Below the pieces are notes generated by a model. It was not told the DNA's origin. It did no database searches and saw nothing but the letters and a program-made list of their open reading frames with translations. A DNA stretch of 35,399 bases. Source: Alphaproteobacteria bacterium. Lineage in GTDB: Bacteria > Pseudomonadota > Alphaproteobacteria > Rhizobiales > BM303. Shown here in pieces: positions 24,533 to 33,772 of the stretch. The number at the start of each line of letters is the position of its first letter. Positions within the stretch are counted from its first letter, which is position 1. The stretch spans positions 1-35,399 of the forward strand of contig JAJRYE010000127.1 in the NCBI GenBank assembly GCA_024275895.1. The letters are read 5' to 3'. The translations under genes were made by a program, and so were the position numbers.

Positions 24533-24970
24533 CTAAAACTGATGTTTTATTGAATCGGGCCGGGGGCCGGACGGTTTTCGTTCAATCCAGTAAGAAGGCG
24601 CATCCGGGTCATATTCCAGATCAAGGGGGTGCTTGCCAAACAGGCGCATGAGCATCGCGACCGGCGTAATAACCGCAAAGAAAACCACGCCCATAATCAG
24701 CGGTGTCATGATCTTGTGCAGCATCATGCCAAGCTTGAACCAGAGCTTGTTCAACGGCGCAAAAAGCGACGGCGCGATCAGGCCGACAGCAGCGAAAACC
24801 GCCGCGAAGCCACCAAGCCACGGCCACAGATTGCCGCTTTTCCAGAAGGATATTACGGCAAAAATCAGAGCGACAACAGCAAAGGTGTAACAAAACGAGC
24901 GGTCGGATGACCTTGTTGCCTTGTCCTTGCGCTCATAGCTTTCATGAGTAGGGGGATTGCGCGCGCTCAC
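24533..24970 (-). CDS. SxtJ-family membrane protein
   Basis: The 145-residue protein is read from GTG at 24970 with AGGAAA about ten bases upstream. After a charged head (ESYERKDKATRSSDRSF) it has hydrophobic segments at about 27-45 (CYTFAVVALIFAVISFW), 48-70 (LWPWLGGFAAVFAAVGLIAP) and 85-112 (IMTPLIMGVVFFAVITPVAM), then FGKHPLDLEYDPDAPSYW, the signature end of SxtJ proteins. Members are named after a gene beside a carbamoyltransferase in the saxitoxin cluster and usually accompany NodU/CmcH-type enzymes, often with a very small DUF5989 protein; that third partner is not found here. Function unknown, possibly membrane recruitment of the carbamoyltransferase. Confidence 0.82.
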   Translation of the reverse strand: MSARNPPTHESYERKDKATRSSDRSFCYTFAVVALIFAVISFWKSGNLWPWLGGFAAVFAAVGLIAPSLFAPLNKLWFKLGMMLHKIMTPLIMGVVFFAVITPVAMLMRLFGKHPLDLEYDPDAPSYWIERKPSGPRPDSIKHQF

Positions 24971-25187
24971 GGGGACTGGTTTCCTGATAAATGAACCTGT
25001 CCCGCTTATACCCGGGCGGCTGTGAAAATTGGGTTAAGTCTGTCCGGTTCGGGCGGCAAGGCGCAAAACCTTCGCGGTTTGCTGGACGCTGGGCAGCTTG
25101 CAACGTATAAAGAAAGGACATGTCAGGCGATTCTGCCCGATCTTTGAGTATATTCAAAATTTATCGTAGCGGTAAACCGGTTTTCTC

Positions 25188-26465
25188 ATGTATGACATTA
25201 AATGGATTCGTTCTCATCCCGGCGCATTTGACCAAGGTCTGGAGCGGCGCGGACTGGCGCCTTTATCGGCAAAGCTTCTGGAGCTTGATCAGGCGCGGCG
25301 CGCGCATATTGGCCGGTTGCAGGAGGCGCAAAACCGCCGCAATGCCGCCTCAAAAGAGATCGGCAGGGCAAAGGCGGGCGGCGATGAAGAAGCGGCCCGG
25401 GTGCTTATTGGCGAAGTGGCCGAGATCAAGGCGTTTATTCAGGGCGGCGAGGAGGAGGAGCGGCGTCTGACGGCAGAGCTTGAAGCGGCGCTCTCGGCCA
25501 TTCCCAACCAGCCTTTTGACGATGTGCCCGACGGGGCAGATGAAACGGAAAATGTTGAGGTAAGGACAAGCGGCGCGATACCGCAATTTAACTTTGAGCC
25601 AAGGCAGCATTTCGAGATCGGCGAAGCTATGGGCCTGATGGATTTTGAAAGCGCGGCGCGGTTGTCGGGCGCACGCTTTGTGGTGCTCAAAGGCGCTCTG
25701 GCGCGGCTGGAGCGGGCGCTGGGGCAATTCATGCTCAATCTGCATACCGGCGCGCATGGCTATGAAGAGGTTCAGCCGCCCATGCTGGTGCGCGATGAGG
25801 TGATGTTCGGCACCGCGCAACTGCCCAAATTCGCTGATGACCAGTTCAGGACCGATAACGGGTTTTGGCTTATTCCCACCGCCGAAGTGCCGCTGACCAA
25901 TCTGGTTCGCGAGCAAATTCTGGAAGAAGAGCGATTGCCGCTGCGCATGACGGCCTGTACCCAGTGTTTTCGCAAGGAGGCCGGCTCGGCCGGGCGCGAT
26001 ACGCGCGGCATGATCCGCCAGCACCAGTTCTCCAAAGTCGAGATGGTTTCGATCACTGCGCCGGAAAGCTCAAAAGACGAGCTGGAACGCATGACGGGCT
26101 GCGCAGAAGAGGTGCTCAAACAACTGGGGCTGTCCTACCGGGTGGTGGTTTTGTGCACCGGCGATATGGGGTTCAGCGCCCGCAAGACCTATGATCTTGA
26201 GGTCTGGCTGCCAGGACAAGACGCGTACAGGGAAATCTCGAGCTGCTCGGTCTGCGATGATTTCCAGGCCCGGCGCATGCAGGCGCGCTACCGGCCTGCG
26301 GGCGAAAAATCCACCCGTTTCGTGCATACGCTCAACGGTTCGGGCGTCGCGGTGGGGCGCTGTCTTGTGGCGGTGCTGGAGAATTATCAGCGTGAAGACG
26401 GCTCGGTCGTGGTGCCAGAAGTCCTGCGGCCATATATGGGCGGCCTGGAAGTGATCAGCGCATGA
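25188..26465 (+). CDS. serS: Seryl-tRNA synthetase
   Basis: The 425-residue protein has the N-terminal tRNA-binding coiled coil (about 25-105, Arg/Glu/Ala-rich helices from [20 protein letters not shown]) and the class II catalytic core. Motif 2 is [26 protein letters not shown] (quoted around residues 262-287 in part) and motif 3 contains [19 protein letters not shown]. The serine-site segment [12 protein letters not shown] is present. It charges tRNA(Ser), and tRNA(Sec) where present, in the cytoplasm. Length and order are standard. Its TGA overlaps the start of surE (ATGA), and serS-surE-pcm is a conserved alphaproteobacterial operon. The roughly 215-base gap upstream must hold the promoter; I see no unambiguous hexamers. 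Confidence 0.97.
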   Translation: MYDIKWIRSHPGAFDQGLERRGLAPLSAKLLELDQARRAHIGRLQEAQNRRNAASKEIGRAKAGGDEEAARVLIGEVAEIKAFIQGGEEEERRLTAELEAALSAIPNQPFDDVPDGADETENVEVRTSGAIPQFNFEPRQHFEIGEAMGLMDFESAARLSGARFVVLKGALARLERALGQFMLNLHTGAHGYEEVQPPMLVRDEVMFGTAQLPKFADDQFRTDNGFWLIPTAEVPLTNLVREQILEEERLPLRMTACTQCFRKEAGSAGRDTRGMIRQHQFSKVEMVSITAPESSKDELERMTGCAEEVLKQLGLSYRVVVLCTGDMGFSARKTYDLEVWLPGQDAYREISSCSVCDDFQARRMQARYRPAGEKSTRFVHTLNGSGVAVGRCLVAVLENYQREDGSVVVPEVLRPYMGGLEVISA

Positions 26466-27253
26466 GTGAAAACAGGTCCATGCGGATATTGCTTACCAAT
26501 GATGACGGGGTTTATGCGCCCGGGCTCGCCTGTCTTGAAAAAATCGCCCGCACGCTTTCCGATGATGTCTGGATCGCCGCGCCTGAAGCCGAGCAAAGCG
26601 GCGCCTCGCATTCGCTCTCACTGAGTGATCCCATGCGGGTGCGGCAGTTGGGGGCGCAAAAATTCGCAGTGCGCGGCACGCCGACCGATTGCGTTATTCT
26701 GGCCGTGCGGCATCTTATTCCTGGCCCCGCGCCCGATCTGGTGCTTTCCGGCGTCAACCGGGGGCATAATATTGCCGATGATGTGACCTATTCCGGTACT
26801 ATTGCCGGGGCGATGGAAGGAACGGCGCTGGGCATCCGCGCCATTGCGCTTTCACAGACTTACGGGTTTGACGGGCAAAACAAAATCAGATGGGACGTGG
26901 CGGAACATTTCGCGCCGCGGCTCATTCGCCGGGTGCTGGAAAAGGGCTGGCCGCGGGATGTGTTTTTAAACATCAATTTCCCCGATCATCCGATTTCGCA
27001 GATCAAAGGCACGAAGATGACCTCGCAGGGCAAGCGCGACCAGAATCTGCTTTGCGTCAAGCGGCGCGAGGATCCGCGCTGCGAGCCTTATTACTGGATG
27101 ATGTATGAGCGCGGCAAGAACTCGCCGGCCGCAGGCACGGATTTATGGGCTATCGAGAACGGCTATAATTCGGTCTCGCCATTGCATCTGGACATGACCC
27201 AGTATGCGGTTCTGGAAAAACTTGGCGATATGCTGGATGGTTTTGGTGCGTAA
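26462..27253 (+). CDS. surE: 5'/3'-nucleotidase SurE
   Basis: The 263-residue protein has the SurE metal site [12 protein letters not shown] near the N-terminus and the further conserved segments [28 protein letters not shown] and [28 protein letters not shown] (in part). The ATG at 26462 overlaps the serS stop; a second in-frame ATG at 26480 (MRILLTNDD) would remove six residues and is the usual family start. SurE removes phosphate from nucleoside monophosphates and short polyphosphate and helps stationary-phase survival. It is followed 15 bases later by pcm, its classical companion. Confidence 0.95.
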   Translation: MSENRSMRILLTNDDGVYAPGLACLEKIARTLSDDVWIAAPEAEQSGASHSLSLSDPMRVRQLGAQKFAVRGTPTDCVILAVRHLIPGPAPDLVLSGVNRGHNIADDVTYSGTIAGAMEGTALGIRAIALSQTYGFDGQNKIRWDVAEHFAPRLIRRVLEKGWPRDVFLNINFPDHPISQIKGTKMTSQGKRDQNLLCVKRREDPRCEPYYWMMYERGKNSPAAGTDLWAIENGYNSVSPLHLDMTQYAVLEKLGDMLDGFGA

Positions 27254-27268
27254 AGGGGCAGGGACGCA

Positions 27269-27913
27269 ATGCTGGATACTGATCCTCGCTTGATCAGGCT
27301 GATTATGTCCCTGCGCAATCAGGGAATAAAGGATACCGCCGTGCTTGCGGCGATCGAGAGGGTGCCGCGCGCCCTGTTTATCAATCCGGCCCTTGCCAGT
27401 CAGGCTTATGCGGATCAGGCCTTGCCGATTGAATGCGGCCAGACTATTTCCCAGCCCTATATCGTTGCCTATATGACGGAACAGCTTGACCTTAACGACC
27501 GTTTGAAGGTGCTCGAAGTCGGCACCGGGTCGGGTTATCAGGCGGCGGTCCTGTCGCATCTTTGCCGCCGGGTTTACACGATCGAGCGCTACCGGACGTT
27601 GTTGCGCGAGGCCGAGACGCGGTTTTCCAGGCTGGGGATCACCAATATTACCAGCATGGTGGGCGATGGTCTCAAGGGCTGGCCGGCGCAGGCGCCCTTC
27701 GACCGGATTATCGTTACCGCCGCGGCAGGCGAGGTGCCTGAACATCTTGCCAAACAGTTAAAACCGGGCGGCAAGATGATCTTTCCGTTAAAAACCGATA
27801 ACCATGCCCAGATGCTCGTTCTGCTACAGCGCAAGGATGGCGGATTTGAGCAAAAACCGCTGATTCCCGTGCGTTTCGTGCCACTGGTCAAGGGCGTTGC
27901 CCAGGAGATGTAA
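27269..27913 (+). CDS. pcm: Protein-L-isoaspartate O-methyltransferase
   Basis: The 214-residue protein carries the SAM-binding motif VLEVGTGSGYQAAVLSHL and the family segments RALFINPALASQAYADQALPI (in part), CGQTISQPYIVAYMTEQL, VYTIERYRTL, FDRIIVTAAAGEVPEHLAKQL and KPGGKMIFPL. It methylates abnormal L-isoaspartyl residues so that damaged proteins can be repaired. It lies 15 bases after surE in the same operon. The 80-base gap downstream, with AT-rich TTATTAACC and a CGATATTACGGAGAGAGAG leader, probably contains the promoter for the LysM gene. Confidence 0.95.
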   Translation: MLDTDPRLIRLIMSLRNQGIKDTAVLAAIERVPRALFINPALASQAYADQALPIECGQTISQPYIVAYMTEQLDLNDRLKVLEVGTGSGYQAAVLSHLCRRVYTIERYRTLLREAETRFSRLGITNITSMVGDGLKGWPAQAPFDRIIVTAAAGEVPEHLAKQLKPGGKMIFPLKTDNHAQMLVLLQRKDGGFEQKPLIPVRFVPLVKGVAQEM

Positions 27914-27993
27914 AGCTTTTATTAACCATTCTTGGCAACGGGGTTTTAACGTTAAAGCGCTTTACTGAACTCTCGATATTACGGAGAGAGAGT

Positions 27994-29277
27994 ATGGCGT
28001 GTAAAAAGCATTTTTACCAAATTTATAAAACACGAATGGGCCGGGCTGTTGCAGTCAGCCTTATCGCCATTGCAAGCGCAGGGTGCAGCACGGATGTCAC
28101 CCGCTTTGCCGGTTTGGGCGAGAGCTTCATGCCGGGAAAAAGCGCAGCCACAGCTTCCATTCCCGAAGTCTCCAGAACAAAATCGGCGCCTCTGGAGAGG
28201 GTGAGAACCGAACCGCTGGCGCCACCGCCGGCCAAACCTTATGGCATGGCGCGGCATATAACGGTGGAAGAGGGCGATACGCTCTACGGTATTTCGCGGC
28301 GGCATAATGTTTCGATTGACGAGATTGCGGCGACAAACCGGCTGCAAAAGCCCTATTCGGTAAAAGTCGGGCAGTATCTGATGATACCGGCGCCAGGTGT
28401 GCCAAGGACGGTGTGGAACAAGCCAGCGGCCCGGCCTGCGGCTGCAGCGCGCAAGGTGACTTCGATTGCCAAAAACGGTCGCTCTTATACCCCACGCAAC
28501 CCGGCGTTTGCGAATAAGCGCAGCAAGACGGCAAAAACCGCTTATCATACGGTTCAGGGCGGTGAGACGCTTTATGGCATTTCACGCCAATACGGCGTAA
28601 AGCCCGCTGATCTGGCGCGGCAAAACAATCTGGGTCCGGATTTGACCATCAGAACCGGGCAAAGGTTGCGCTTGCCGGGGCAGGGGACAAAACTCGCAAT
28701 GGCGTCAGGCGCAGCGATGCGCACCGTTCCCCTGCCAAGGCCCGCGCCTTCAGCCGTCCGCGGCAAAACAGTCAAATCAAAAGACACGGCGGCAACCCGG
28801 CCGGTAAAAACGGCAAAAGCGGCTCCGGCCCTGGAACGCGGTGTCAAGAAGCCGGTTAAAATTGTAAAGCAGCAAGCGCCGCCGCAAAGAAGCTACGGAA
28901 AATTCCGCTGGCCGGTCAAGGGAAGGATTATATCCGAATTCGGCCGCAAGAGTGACGGTTCGCGCAATGACGGCATTAATTTCTCCGTCCCCATGGGCGC
29001 TTCGGTCAAGGCGGCCGAAAACGGTGTTGTCGCTTATGCCGGTAACGAGTTGAAGGGCTTTGGCAATCTTGTTCTGATCCGCCATTCCGGCGACTGGGTG
29101 ACGGCCTATGCGCATAACTCGAAACTTCTGGTGCGGCACGGGCAAAAAGTGCGGCGCGGTGATATTATCGCCAAGGCCGGGCAGACAGGCTCGGTGAGCC
29201 GCCCGCAACTGCATTTTGAAATCCGCAAGGGAGCGCAGGCAGTTAATCCGAGGAAATATCTGGCGGGTTCGGCATAA
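27994..29277 (+). CDS. LysM/degenerate M23 lipoprotein, NlpD-like
   Basis: The 427-residue protein starts at an ATG after GGAGAGAGAGT. A lipoprotein signal ends in IASAGC, with Cys31 as the lipid site. Two LysM domains follow (about 87-131, GDTLYGISRRHNVSIDEIAA; 184-226, GETLYGISRQYGVKPADLAR), then a basic Ala/Lys linker and a LytM/M23 domain from about 310 to the end. The zinc-site motifs are altered: the usual H-x3-D is RNDGINF and the usual H-x-H is PQLHFE, so the domain should not cleave peptidoglycan. This is the pattern of NlpD and EnvC, which switch on amidases during cell separation. The position after serS-surE-pcm is where NlpD-like genes sit in both gamma- and alphaproteobacteria. 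Confidence 0.88.
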   Translation: MACKKHFYQIYKTRMGRAVAVSLIAIASAGCSTDVTRFAGLGESFMPGKSAATASIPEVSRTKSAPLERVRTEPLAPPPAKPYGMARHITVEEGDTLYGISRRHNVSIDEIAATNRLQKPYSVKVGQYLMIPAPGVPRTVWNKPAARPAAAARKVTSIAKNGRSYTPRNPAFANKRSKTAKTAYHTVQGGETLYGISRQYGVKPADLARQNNLGPDLTIRTGQRLRLPGQGTKLAMASGAAMRTVPLPRPAPSAVRGKTVKSKDTAATRPVKTAKAAPALERGVKKPVKIVKQQAPPQRSYGKFRWPVKGRIISEFGRKSDGSRNDGINFSVPMGASVKAAENGVVAYAGNELKGFGNLVLIRHSGDWVTAYAHNSKLLVRHGQKVRRGDIIAKAGQTGSVSRPQLHFEIRKGAQAVNPRKYLAGSA

Positions 29278-29314
29278 AACCCGGACGCTCATTCGGCTCT
29301 CTGCCCGAGAGAGG

Positions 29315-30190
29315 TCAGACGATTTTGATATTGCGGCGGCCGGCCAGATCGAGGATATATTGCCAGGCGACGCGGCCTGAACGGGCGCCGCGGGTGGCGG
29401 ACCACTCAATTGCTTCCGCCCTCAGACTATCGGCTGCAATCTCAATCCCGTAATGCGCGGCATAGGCGGCGACCATTTCCAGATACTCGTTCTGCGAGCA
29501 ATTATGAAATCCGATCCAGAGGCCGAAGCGGTCGGAGAGGGAGACTTTCTCCTCCACCGCCTCGGAGGGATTGATTGCGGTTGAGCGCTCGTTTTCCATC
29601 ATGTCCCTGGGCATCAGATGGCGCCGGTTCGAGGTCGCGTAGAAAATAACATTTTCAGGCCGGCCCTCGATCCCGCCCTCAAGAACGGCTTTGAGGGATT
29701 TGTAGGACGTATCGGCTGCATCAAAAGAAAGATCATCGCAAAAAACGACAAATCTTGACTGCGGATGACGCCGCAGCACAACCATCAGGGCCGGAAGGGT
29801 GTTGATATCCTCCCGGTGAATTTCAATCAGCTTCAGCTCTTTGCCGGTCTGCTTGCAGATATGATGATGAACCGCCTTGATGAGGGAGCTTTTGCCCATG
29901 CCCCGCGCCCCCCAGAGCAGGGCGTTATTGGCGGAAAACCCATGGGCAAAACTCAGTGTGTTTTCAAGCAATATGTTCAGGTTCCTGTCAATAGCCTTAA
30001 GCAGACGCATCTCAACCCGGTTCACTTTTGTTATGGGAATCAAAGAGGCAGAATCGCTCTGCCAGACAAAGGCGCTGGCGGCGTTGAGTTTGATTTCCGG
30101 CGGCCTTGGCGGCGCCAGACGCTCCAGAGCCGAGGCAATGCGCTCAAGAACAGGGGCAATGGAAGCGGCGTTGTCGTTTTTTTTGCTCAT
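29315..30190 (-). CDS. DUF815-family AAA-like ATPase
   Basis: The 291-residue protein has a Walker A motif in LLWGARGMGKSSLIKAVH and a Walker B in RFVVFCDDLSFD, with a probable sensor Asn/Arg in NVIFYATSNRRHLMP. The late segments SDRFGLWIGFHNCSQNEYLEMV and ARSGRVAWQYILDLAGR are family hallmarks. DUF815 proteins are cytoplasmic P-loop ATPases of unknown target, found in most alphaproteobacteria in just this position, divergent from yajC. It converges on the nlpD-like gene; a weak CTCTCT/AGAGAG hairpin at 29297-29313 lies between them without a T tract. No role beyond ATP binding can be read from the sequence. Confidence 0.87.
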   Translation of the reverse strand: MSKKNDNAASIAPVLERIASALERLAPPRPPEIKLNAASAFVWQSDSASLIPITKVNRVEMRLLKAIDRNLNILLENTLSFAHGFSANNALLWGARGMGKSSLIKAVHHHICKQTGKELKLIEIHREDINTLPALMVVLRRHPQSRFVVFCDDLSFDAADTSYKSLKAVLEGGIEGRPENVIFYATSNRRHLMPRDMMENERSTAINPSEAVEEKVSLSDRFGLWIGFHNCSQNEYLEMVAAYAAHYGIEIAADSLRAEAIEWSATRGARSGRVAWQYILDLAGRRNIKIV

Positions 30191-30248
30191 ATCGGCTGCT
30201 TTTCAAAATAAAATCATCAAAGACACCTATTCCACATCAAGCAGTGGT

Positions 30249-30276
30249 TTGCAAAGTGGGAAGTCATCGCTATATT
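30249..30276 (+). promoter_or_regulatory. Candidate sigma70 promoter of yajC-secD-secF
   Basis: TTGCAA at 30249-30254 and TATATT at 30271-30276 are 16 bases apart, a good vegetative-type match, 109 bases before the yajC start in the only non-coding stretch upstream of the operon. A long leader follows; no riboswitch is recognised in it. Confidence 0.45.
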
Positions 30277-30384
30277 CCACAAAAATGGCATGGGATCAGC
30301 AAAACGGTTTTTTGTTTTTCAGTGCTCAGGCATTCTTGTAACCCGCGCCTTAAACCATGAGGCAATCAGACTGGAGTTTCGTTC

Positions 30385-30717
30385 ATGTTCATTACCCCGG
30401 CTTTCGCACAGGCAGCAGGCGGCGGCGCAAACAATACGCTGATATCGCTTTTGCCGTTTTTGCTGATTTTCGTGATCCTGTATTTTTTGGTGATCCGCCC
30501 GCAGCAAAAAAAGGTCAAAATGCATAAGGATATGGTCTCCTCGTTGCGCCGCGGCGATACGGTGGTTACCAATGGCGGCCTTGTCGGCAAGGTCACCAAG
30601 GTGGCCAGCGATACCGAAGTGATCGTCGAGATTGCCAAGGATGTCAAAATTACTGTTATTCGCAATATGATTCAGGATGTTCGCTCCAAGGGCGAGCCTG
30701 CCAACGACAACAAATAG
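30385..30717 (+). CDS. yajC: Preprotein translocase auxiliary subunit YajC
   Basis: The 110-residue protein has one N-terminal membrane helix (about 17-37, TLISLLPFLLIFVILYFLVI) followed at once by the family signature RPQQKK, then the cytoplasmic segment LRRGDTVVTNGGLVGKVTKV and a C-terminal Lys/Asn-rich tail. YajC associates with SecDF and YidC in the inner membrane and modestly aids Sec export. It lies 39 bases before secD in the standard yajC-secD-secF operon. Confidence 0.96.
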   Translation: MFITPAFAQAAGGGANNTLISLLPFLLIFVILYFLVIRPQQKKVKMHKDMVSSLRRGDTVVTNGGLVGKVTKVASDTEVIVEIAKDVKITVIRNMIQDVRSKGEPANDNK

Positions 30718-30756
30718 TTTCAAAACTTTTTTAATCCTGAACGCATCGGATCATCT

Positions 30757-32367
30757 ATGCTCTATTTTGCCAAATGGAAGATCATTCTCGTTGTTGCCGT
30801 TTCGGCTCTGGGCATACTGCTCGCCATGCCCAATCTGTTCAGCGAGGCAACACTTGAAAAACTGCCCACCTGGTTGCCTCACAAGCAGATCAATCTTGGT
30901 CTTGATTTGCGGGGCGGCTCGCATTTGCTGGTGGAAGTGGACACCGATGCCGTCATCAAGGAGCGGCTTGAGACGCTAAAAGATGACGCCAGGCAGACAT
31001 TGCGCGAAGGGCGCATTGGCTATACGGGGCTGCGCATCCATAACCGCGCCCTTAATCTGCGTATCCGCAAGCCGGAACAGTTCGACGAAGCGCTGGGAAG
31101 GATTAAAAAACTGGCGGCACCGGTGCAGACCTCCTTGTTCTCCGGCTTGCCGGGAGGTGATGACATCACGATCAGCACCGGCGAGGGGCGCGTGATCACC
31201 GTTGCCCTGACCCAGCAGGCGATCGACCAGCTGATCCGCTCCTCGGTCGAGCAATCGATCGAGGTTCTGCGCCGCCGCATTGACGAGCTTGGCACGACCG
31301 AGCCAACCATTCAGCGTCAGGGCAAGGACAGAATTCTGGTTCAGGTGCCAGGACTTGATAATCCCGAGCGCCTGAAAGCCATTATCGGCAAGACGGCAAA
31401 GCTGACTTTCCGCCTGGTGGACCTTTCCACATCGCCCGAGCAGGCTCTGGCTTCGCGGCCGCCGCCAGGCTCTGAAATCATGTATTCCGACGACCCGACA
31501 CCGGTACCCTATGTCATCCGCAAGCGCGTCATGGTGGCGGGCGAGAGTCTGGTCGATTCCCAGCCCGGTTTTGATCAGCGCACCAATGAGCCGATTGTGA
31601 CCTTCCGCTTTGATTCTGCCGGCGCCAAGCGTTTTGGCAAGGTCACCCAGGCCAATGTGGGGCGTCCTTTTGCGATTATCCTCGACCACAAGGTAATTTC
31701 AGCCCCGGTTATCCGCGAGGCGATTTTGGGCGGCACCGGACAAATCAGCGGCGGCTTCACGGTGGAACAGGCCAATGATCTTTCCATTTTGTTGCGCGCG
31801 GGCGCCCTGCCGGCGCCGTTGAGCTTTCTTGAAGAACGCACGGTCGGTCCTGGACTGGGCGCAGATTCGGTCGCGGCGGGCGAGATTGCCGCTGTTATCG
31901 GCATGATTGCCGTTGTGGTCTATATCCTGATTTCCTATGGTCTGTTCGGCGTCTTCGCCAATCTGGCGCTGGCGGTCAACCTGGCGCTCATTCTTGGCAT
32001 TTTATCGTTGTTGCAGGCCACGCTGACCCTGCCGGGCATTGCCGGTATCGTTCTCACCATCGGTATGGCGGTTGACGCCAATGTGCTGATATTTGAACGA
32101 ATACGCGAAGAATCCGCTCTGGGAAAAACACCTATGGCGGCTATTACTGCGGGGTATTCGAGAGCTCTGGGGACGATTCTGGACGCCAATATCACCACCT
32201 TCATCGCGGCGGTGATCCTGTTCCAGATGGGATCCGGGCCGGTTCGCGGTTTTGCTGTAACCCTGGCGATTGGCATTCTCACATCTGTCTTTACCGCCTT
32301 TACCCTCACACGGCTCTTTGTCTCCATCTGGGTGCGCACAAGGCGTCCCACGGAAATCCAGCTTTAG
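30757..32367 (+). CDS. secD: Protein translocase subunit SecD
   Basis: The 536-residue protein has an N-terminal membrane helix (about 5-25), then LGLDLRGGSHLLVEVD at about 47-62, a large periplasmic part with IEVLRRRIDELGTTEPTIQRQ (in part), and five C-terminal helices from about 375. The segments GGFTVEQANDLSILLRAGALPAPL and VDANVLIFERIREE (each in part) are characteristic, the latter holding the Asp and Arg used in proton-driven pulling. SecD with SecF uses the proton gradient to complete export of proteins through SecYEG. Length is typical for alphaproteobacteria. The secF gene starts eight bases after the stop. Confidence 0.98.
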   Translation: MLYFAKWKIILVVAVSALGILLAMPNLFSEATLEKLPTWLPHKQINLGLDLRGGSHLLVEVDTDAVIKERLETLKDDARQTLREGRIGYTGLRIHNRALNLRIRKPEQFDEALGRIKKLAAPVQTSLFSGLPGGDDITISTGEGRVITVALTQQAIDQLIRSSVEQSIEVLRRRIDELGTTEPTIQRQGKDRILVQVPGLDNPERLKAIIGKTAKLTFRLVDLSTSPEQALASRPPPGSEIMYSDDPTPVPYVIRKRVMVAGESLVDSQPGFDQRTNEPIVTFRFDSAGAKRFGKVTQANVGRPFAIILDHKVISAPVIREAILGGTGQISGGFTVEQANDLSILLRAGALPAPLSFLEERTVGPGLGADSVAAGEIAAVIGMIAVVVYILISYGLFGVFANLALAVNLALILGILSLLQATLTLPGIAGIVLTIGMAVDANVLIFERIREESALGKTPMAAITAGYSRALGTILDANITTFIAAVILFQMGSGPVRGFAVTLAIGILTSVFTAFTLTRLFVSIWVRTRRPTEIQL

Positions 32368-32375
32368 GACCCCCC

Positions 32376-33323
32376 ATGAAGCATCTGCATCTTGTTCCGC
32401 AAAACACCAAAATCAGGTTTTTAAGTTTCCGCAAGCTGGCCTATGTAATCTCGGGTATCGGTGTTTTGCTGTCGATCATACTCTTTTTAATCGCCGGATT
32501 GAATTACGGTATTGATTTCAAGGGCGGTACGCTGATCGAGATCAAAACCAAGGATGGCCCCGCCGATATTGCGGGCCTGCGCAGTTCCCTGGGCAAACTC
32601 AAACTCGGAGATATCCAGATCCAGCAATTTGGCTCGCCCGAAGAGGTTCTGATCCGGGTGGAAACGCAAAAGGGCGGCGATGCGGTTCAGCAGGACGTGA
32701 TCAGGAAAATCAAGGCAACCCTGGGTGCGGGGGTGGAATACCGGCGGGTTGAAGTTGTCGGCCCCAAGGTTTCCGGCGAGCTTATCTATGACGGCATTCT
32801 GGCGGTTGTGATCGCGATTCTGGCGGTTCTGGTCTATATCTGGTTCCGCTTCGAATGGCAGTTCGGTCTCGGGGCGGTGGCGGCGCTTGTGCATGACGTT
32901 TTGCTTACCATCGGCGTGTTTTCAGCCCTCCAGCTTGAATTCAACCTCTCGATCATAGCCGCGATTCTGACCATTGTGGGCTATTCGCTCAATGATACGG
33001 TGGTGGTGTATGACCGGGTGCGTGAAAACCTGCGCAAATTCAAGAAAATGCCGCTTGAGGAACTGCTCAACAAGTCCATCAATGATACGCTTTCGCGCAC
33101 TATCATGACCTCGGTCACGACGCTTCTGGCACTTCTGGCGCTTTACTCATTTGGCGGTGAGGTCATTCGCGGCTTTACCTTCGCCATGATCTGGGGTGTG
33201 ATTGTCGGCACCTATTCTTCGGTCTTTATTGCCTCGCCGGTGCTGATGTATCTCGGGGTCAAGCGCGACTGGAGTACGGCCGGGCCAAAATCCGACAAGA
33301 AAATCGAGAATTCGGCAAGCTAA
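32376..33323 (+). CDS. secF: Protein translocase subunit SecF
   Basis: The 315-residue protein has a first membrane helix (about 23-44), the DFKGGTLIEIKTKDG motif, a periplasmic segment and five C-terminal helices. It includes LVHDVLLTIGVFSAL and YSLNDTVVVYDRVRENLR, the conserved Asp/Arg region shared with SecD. SecF pairs with SecD in the inner membrane. The start is an ATG eight bases downstream of the secD stop, so translation is probably coupled. The next gene follows eight bases later. Confidence 0.98.
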   Translation: MKHLHLVPQNTKIRFLSFRKLAYVISGIGVLLSIILFLIAGLNYGIDFKGGTLIEIKTKDGPADIAGLRSSLGKLKLGDIQIQQFGSPEEVLIRVETQKGGDAVQQDVIRKIKATLGAGVEYRRVEVVGPKVSGELIYDGILAVVIAILAVLVYIWFRFEWQFGLGAVAALVHDVLLTIGVFSALQLEFNLSIIAAILTIVGYSLNDTVVVYDRVRENLRKFKKMPLEELLNKSINDTLSRTIMTSVTTLLALLALYSFGGEVIRGFTFAMIWGVIVGTYSSVFIASPVLMYLGVKRDWSTAGPKSDKKIENSAS

Positions 33324-33331
33324 AGTTCGGC

Positions 33332-33709
33332 ATGGAATTTATCGAGGCACGATATTCAGGCCGCCCGCATATTGAAACCTACGGCAATGGAGGCTTCAGG
33401 TTTACGGGCGGTTCCCATGCGGGCTCGCTTCTTCTCCTGCCCGATAATGTCATGGCGTGGGAAATTGCCGAATATCGCGCCGCCAATTCAGAATGTTTTT
33501 CTGCCGTCCTTGAATGCCCGCAAAAAATCGAGCTGTTTATATTCGGCAGCGGCGCGCGGTTGATCTTTCCCGGTAAAGCCGTGCGGGATTTGTTCAAGGC
33601 GCGCAATATCCGGCTGGAATGCATGAATACAGGCTCGGCCTGCCGGACTTACAACGTCCTCCTGAGCGAAAACAGAAATGTGGCGGCAGGCCTGATCGCG
33701 GTTGAGTAA
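33332..33709 (+). CDS. Mth938-like domain (DUF498) protein
   Basis: The 125-residue protein follows secF with an eight-base gap. It shows the Mth938/NDUFAF3-type fold: IEARYSGRPHIETYGNGGFRF, AGSLLLLPDNVMAW, KIELFIFGSGARLIFP and the closing MNTGSACRTYNVLLSENRNVAAGLIA (each in part). The human relative NDUFAF3 helps assemble respiratory complex I; bacterial members have no firm function, but their place after secDF in alphaproteobacteria is well conserved. It is cytoplasmic, with no signal peptide. Confidence 0.9.
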   Translation: MEFIEARYSGRPHIETYGNGGFRFTGGSHAGSLLLLPDNVMAWEIAEYRAANSECFSAVLECPQKIELFIFGSGARLIFPGKAVRDLFKARNIRLECMNTGSACRTYNVLLSENRNVAAGLIAVE

Positions 33710-33718
33710 AAAGACACC

Positions 33719-33745
33719 GGGGCGCACCTTGCCAAAGAGCGCCTC
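33719..33745. terminator. Possible shared terminator between Mth938-like and vWA genes
   Basis: GGGGCGC (33719-33725) can pair with GCGCCTC (33739-33745), with one G-T pair, across a 13-base loop. On the minus strand CTTTTT follows shortly after the stem, which would suit the end of the vWA gene; on the plus strand there is no T tract. The stem is short and the loop large. Confidence 0.3.
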
Positions 33746-33772
33746 TTGCCTAACCAAAATCCCGGTTTTGAT

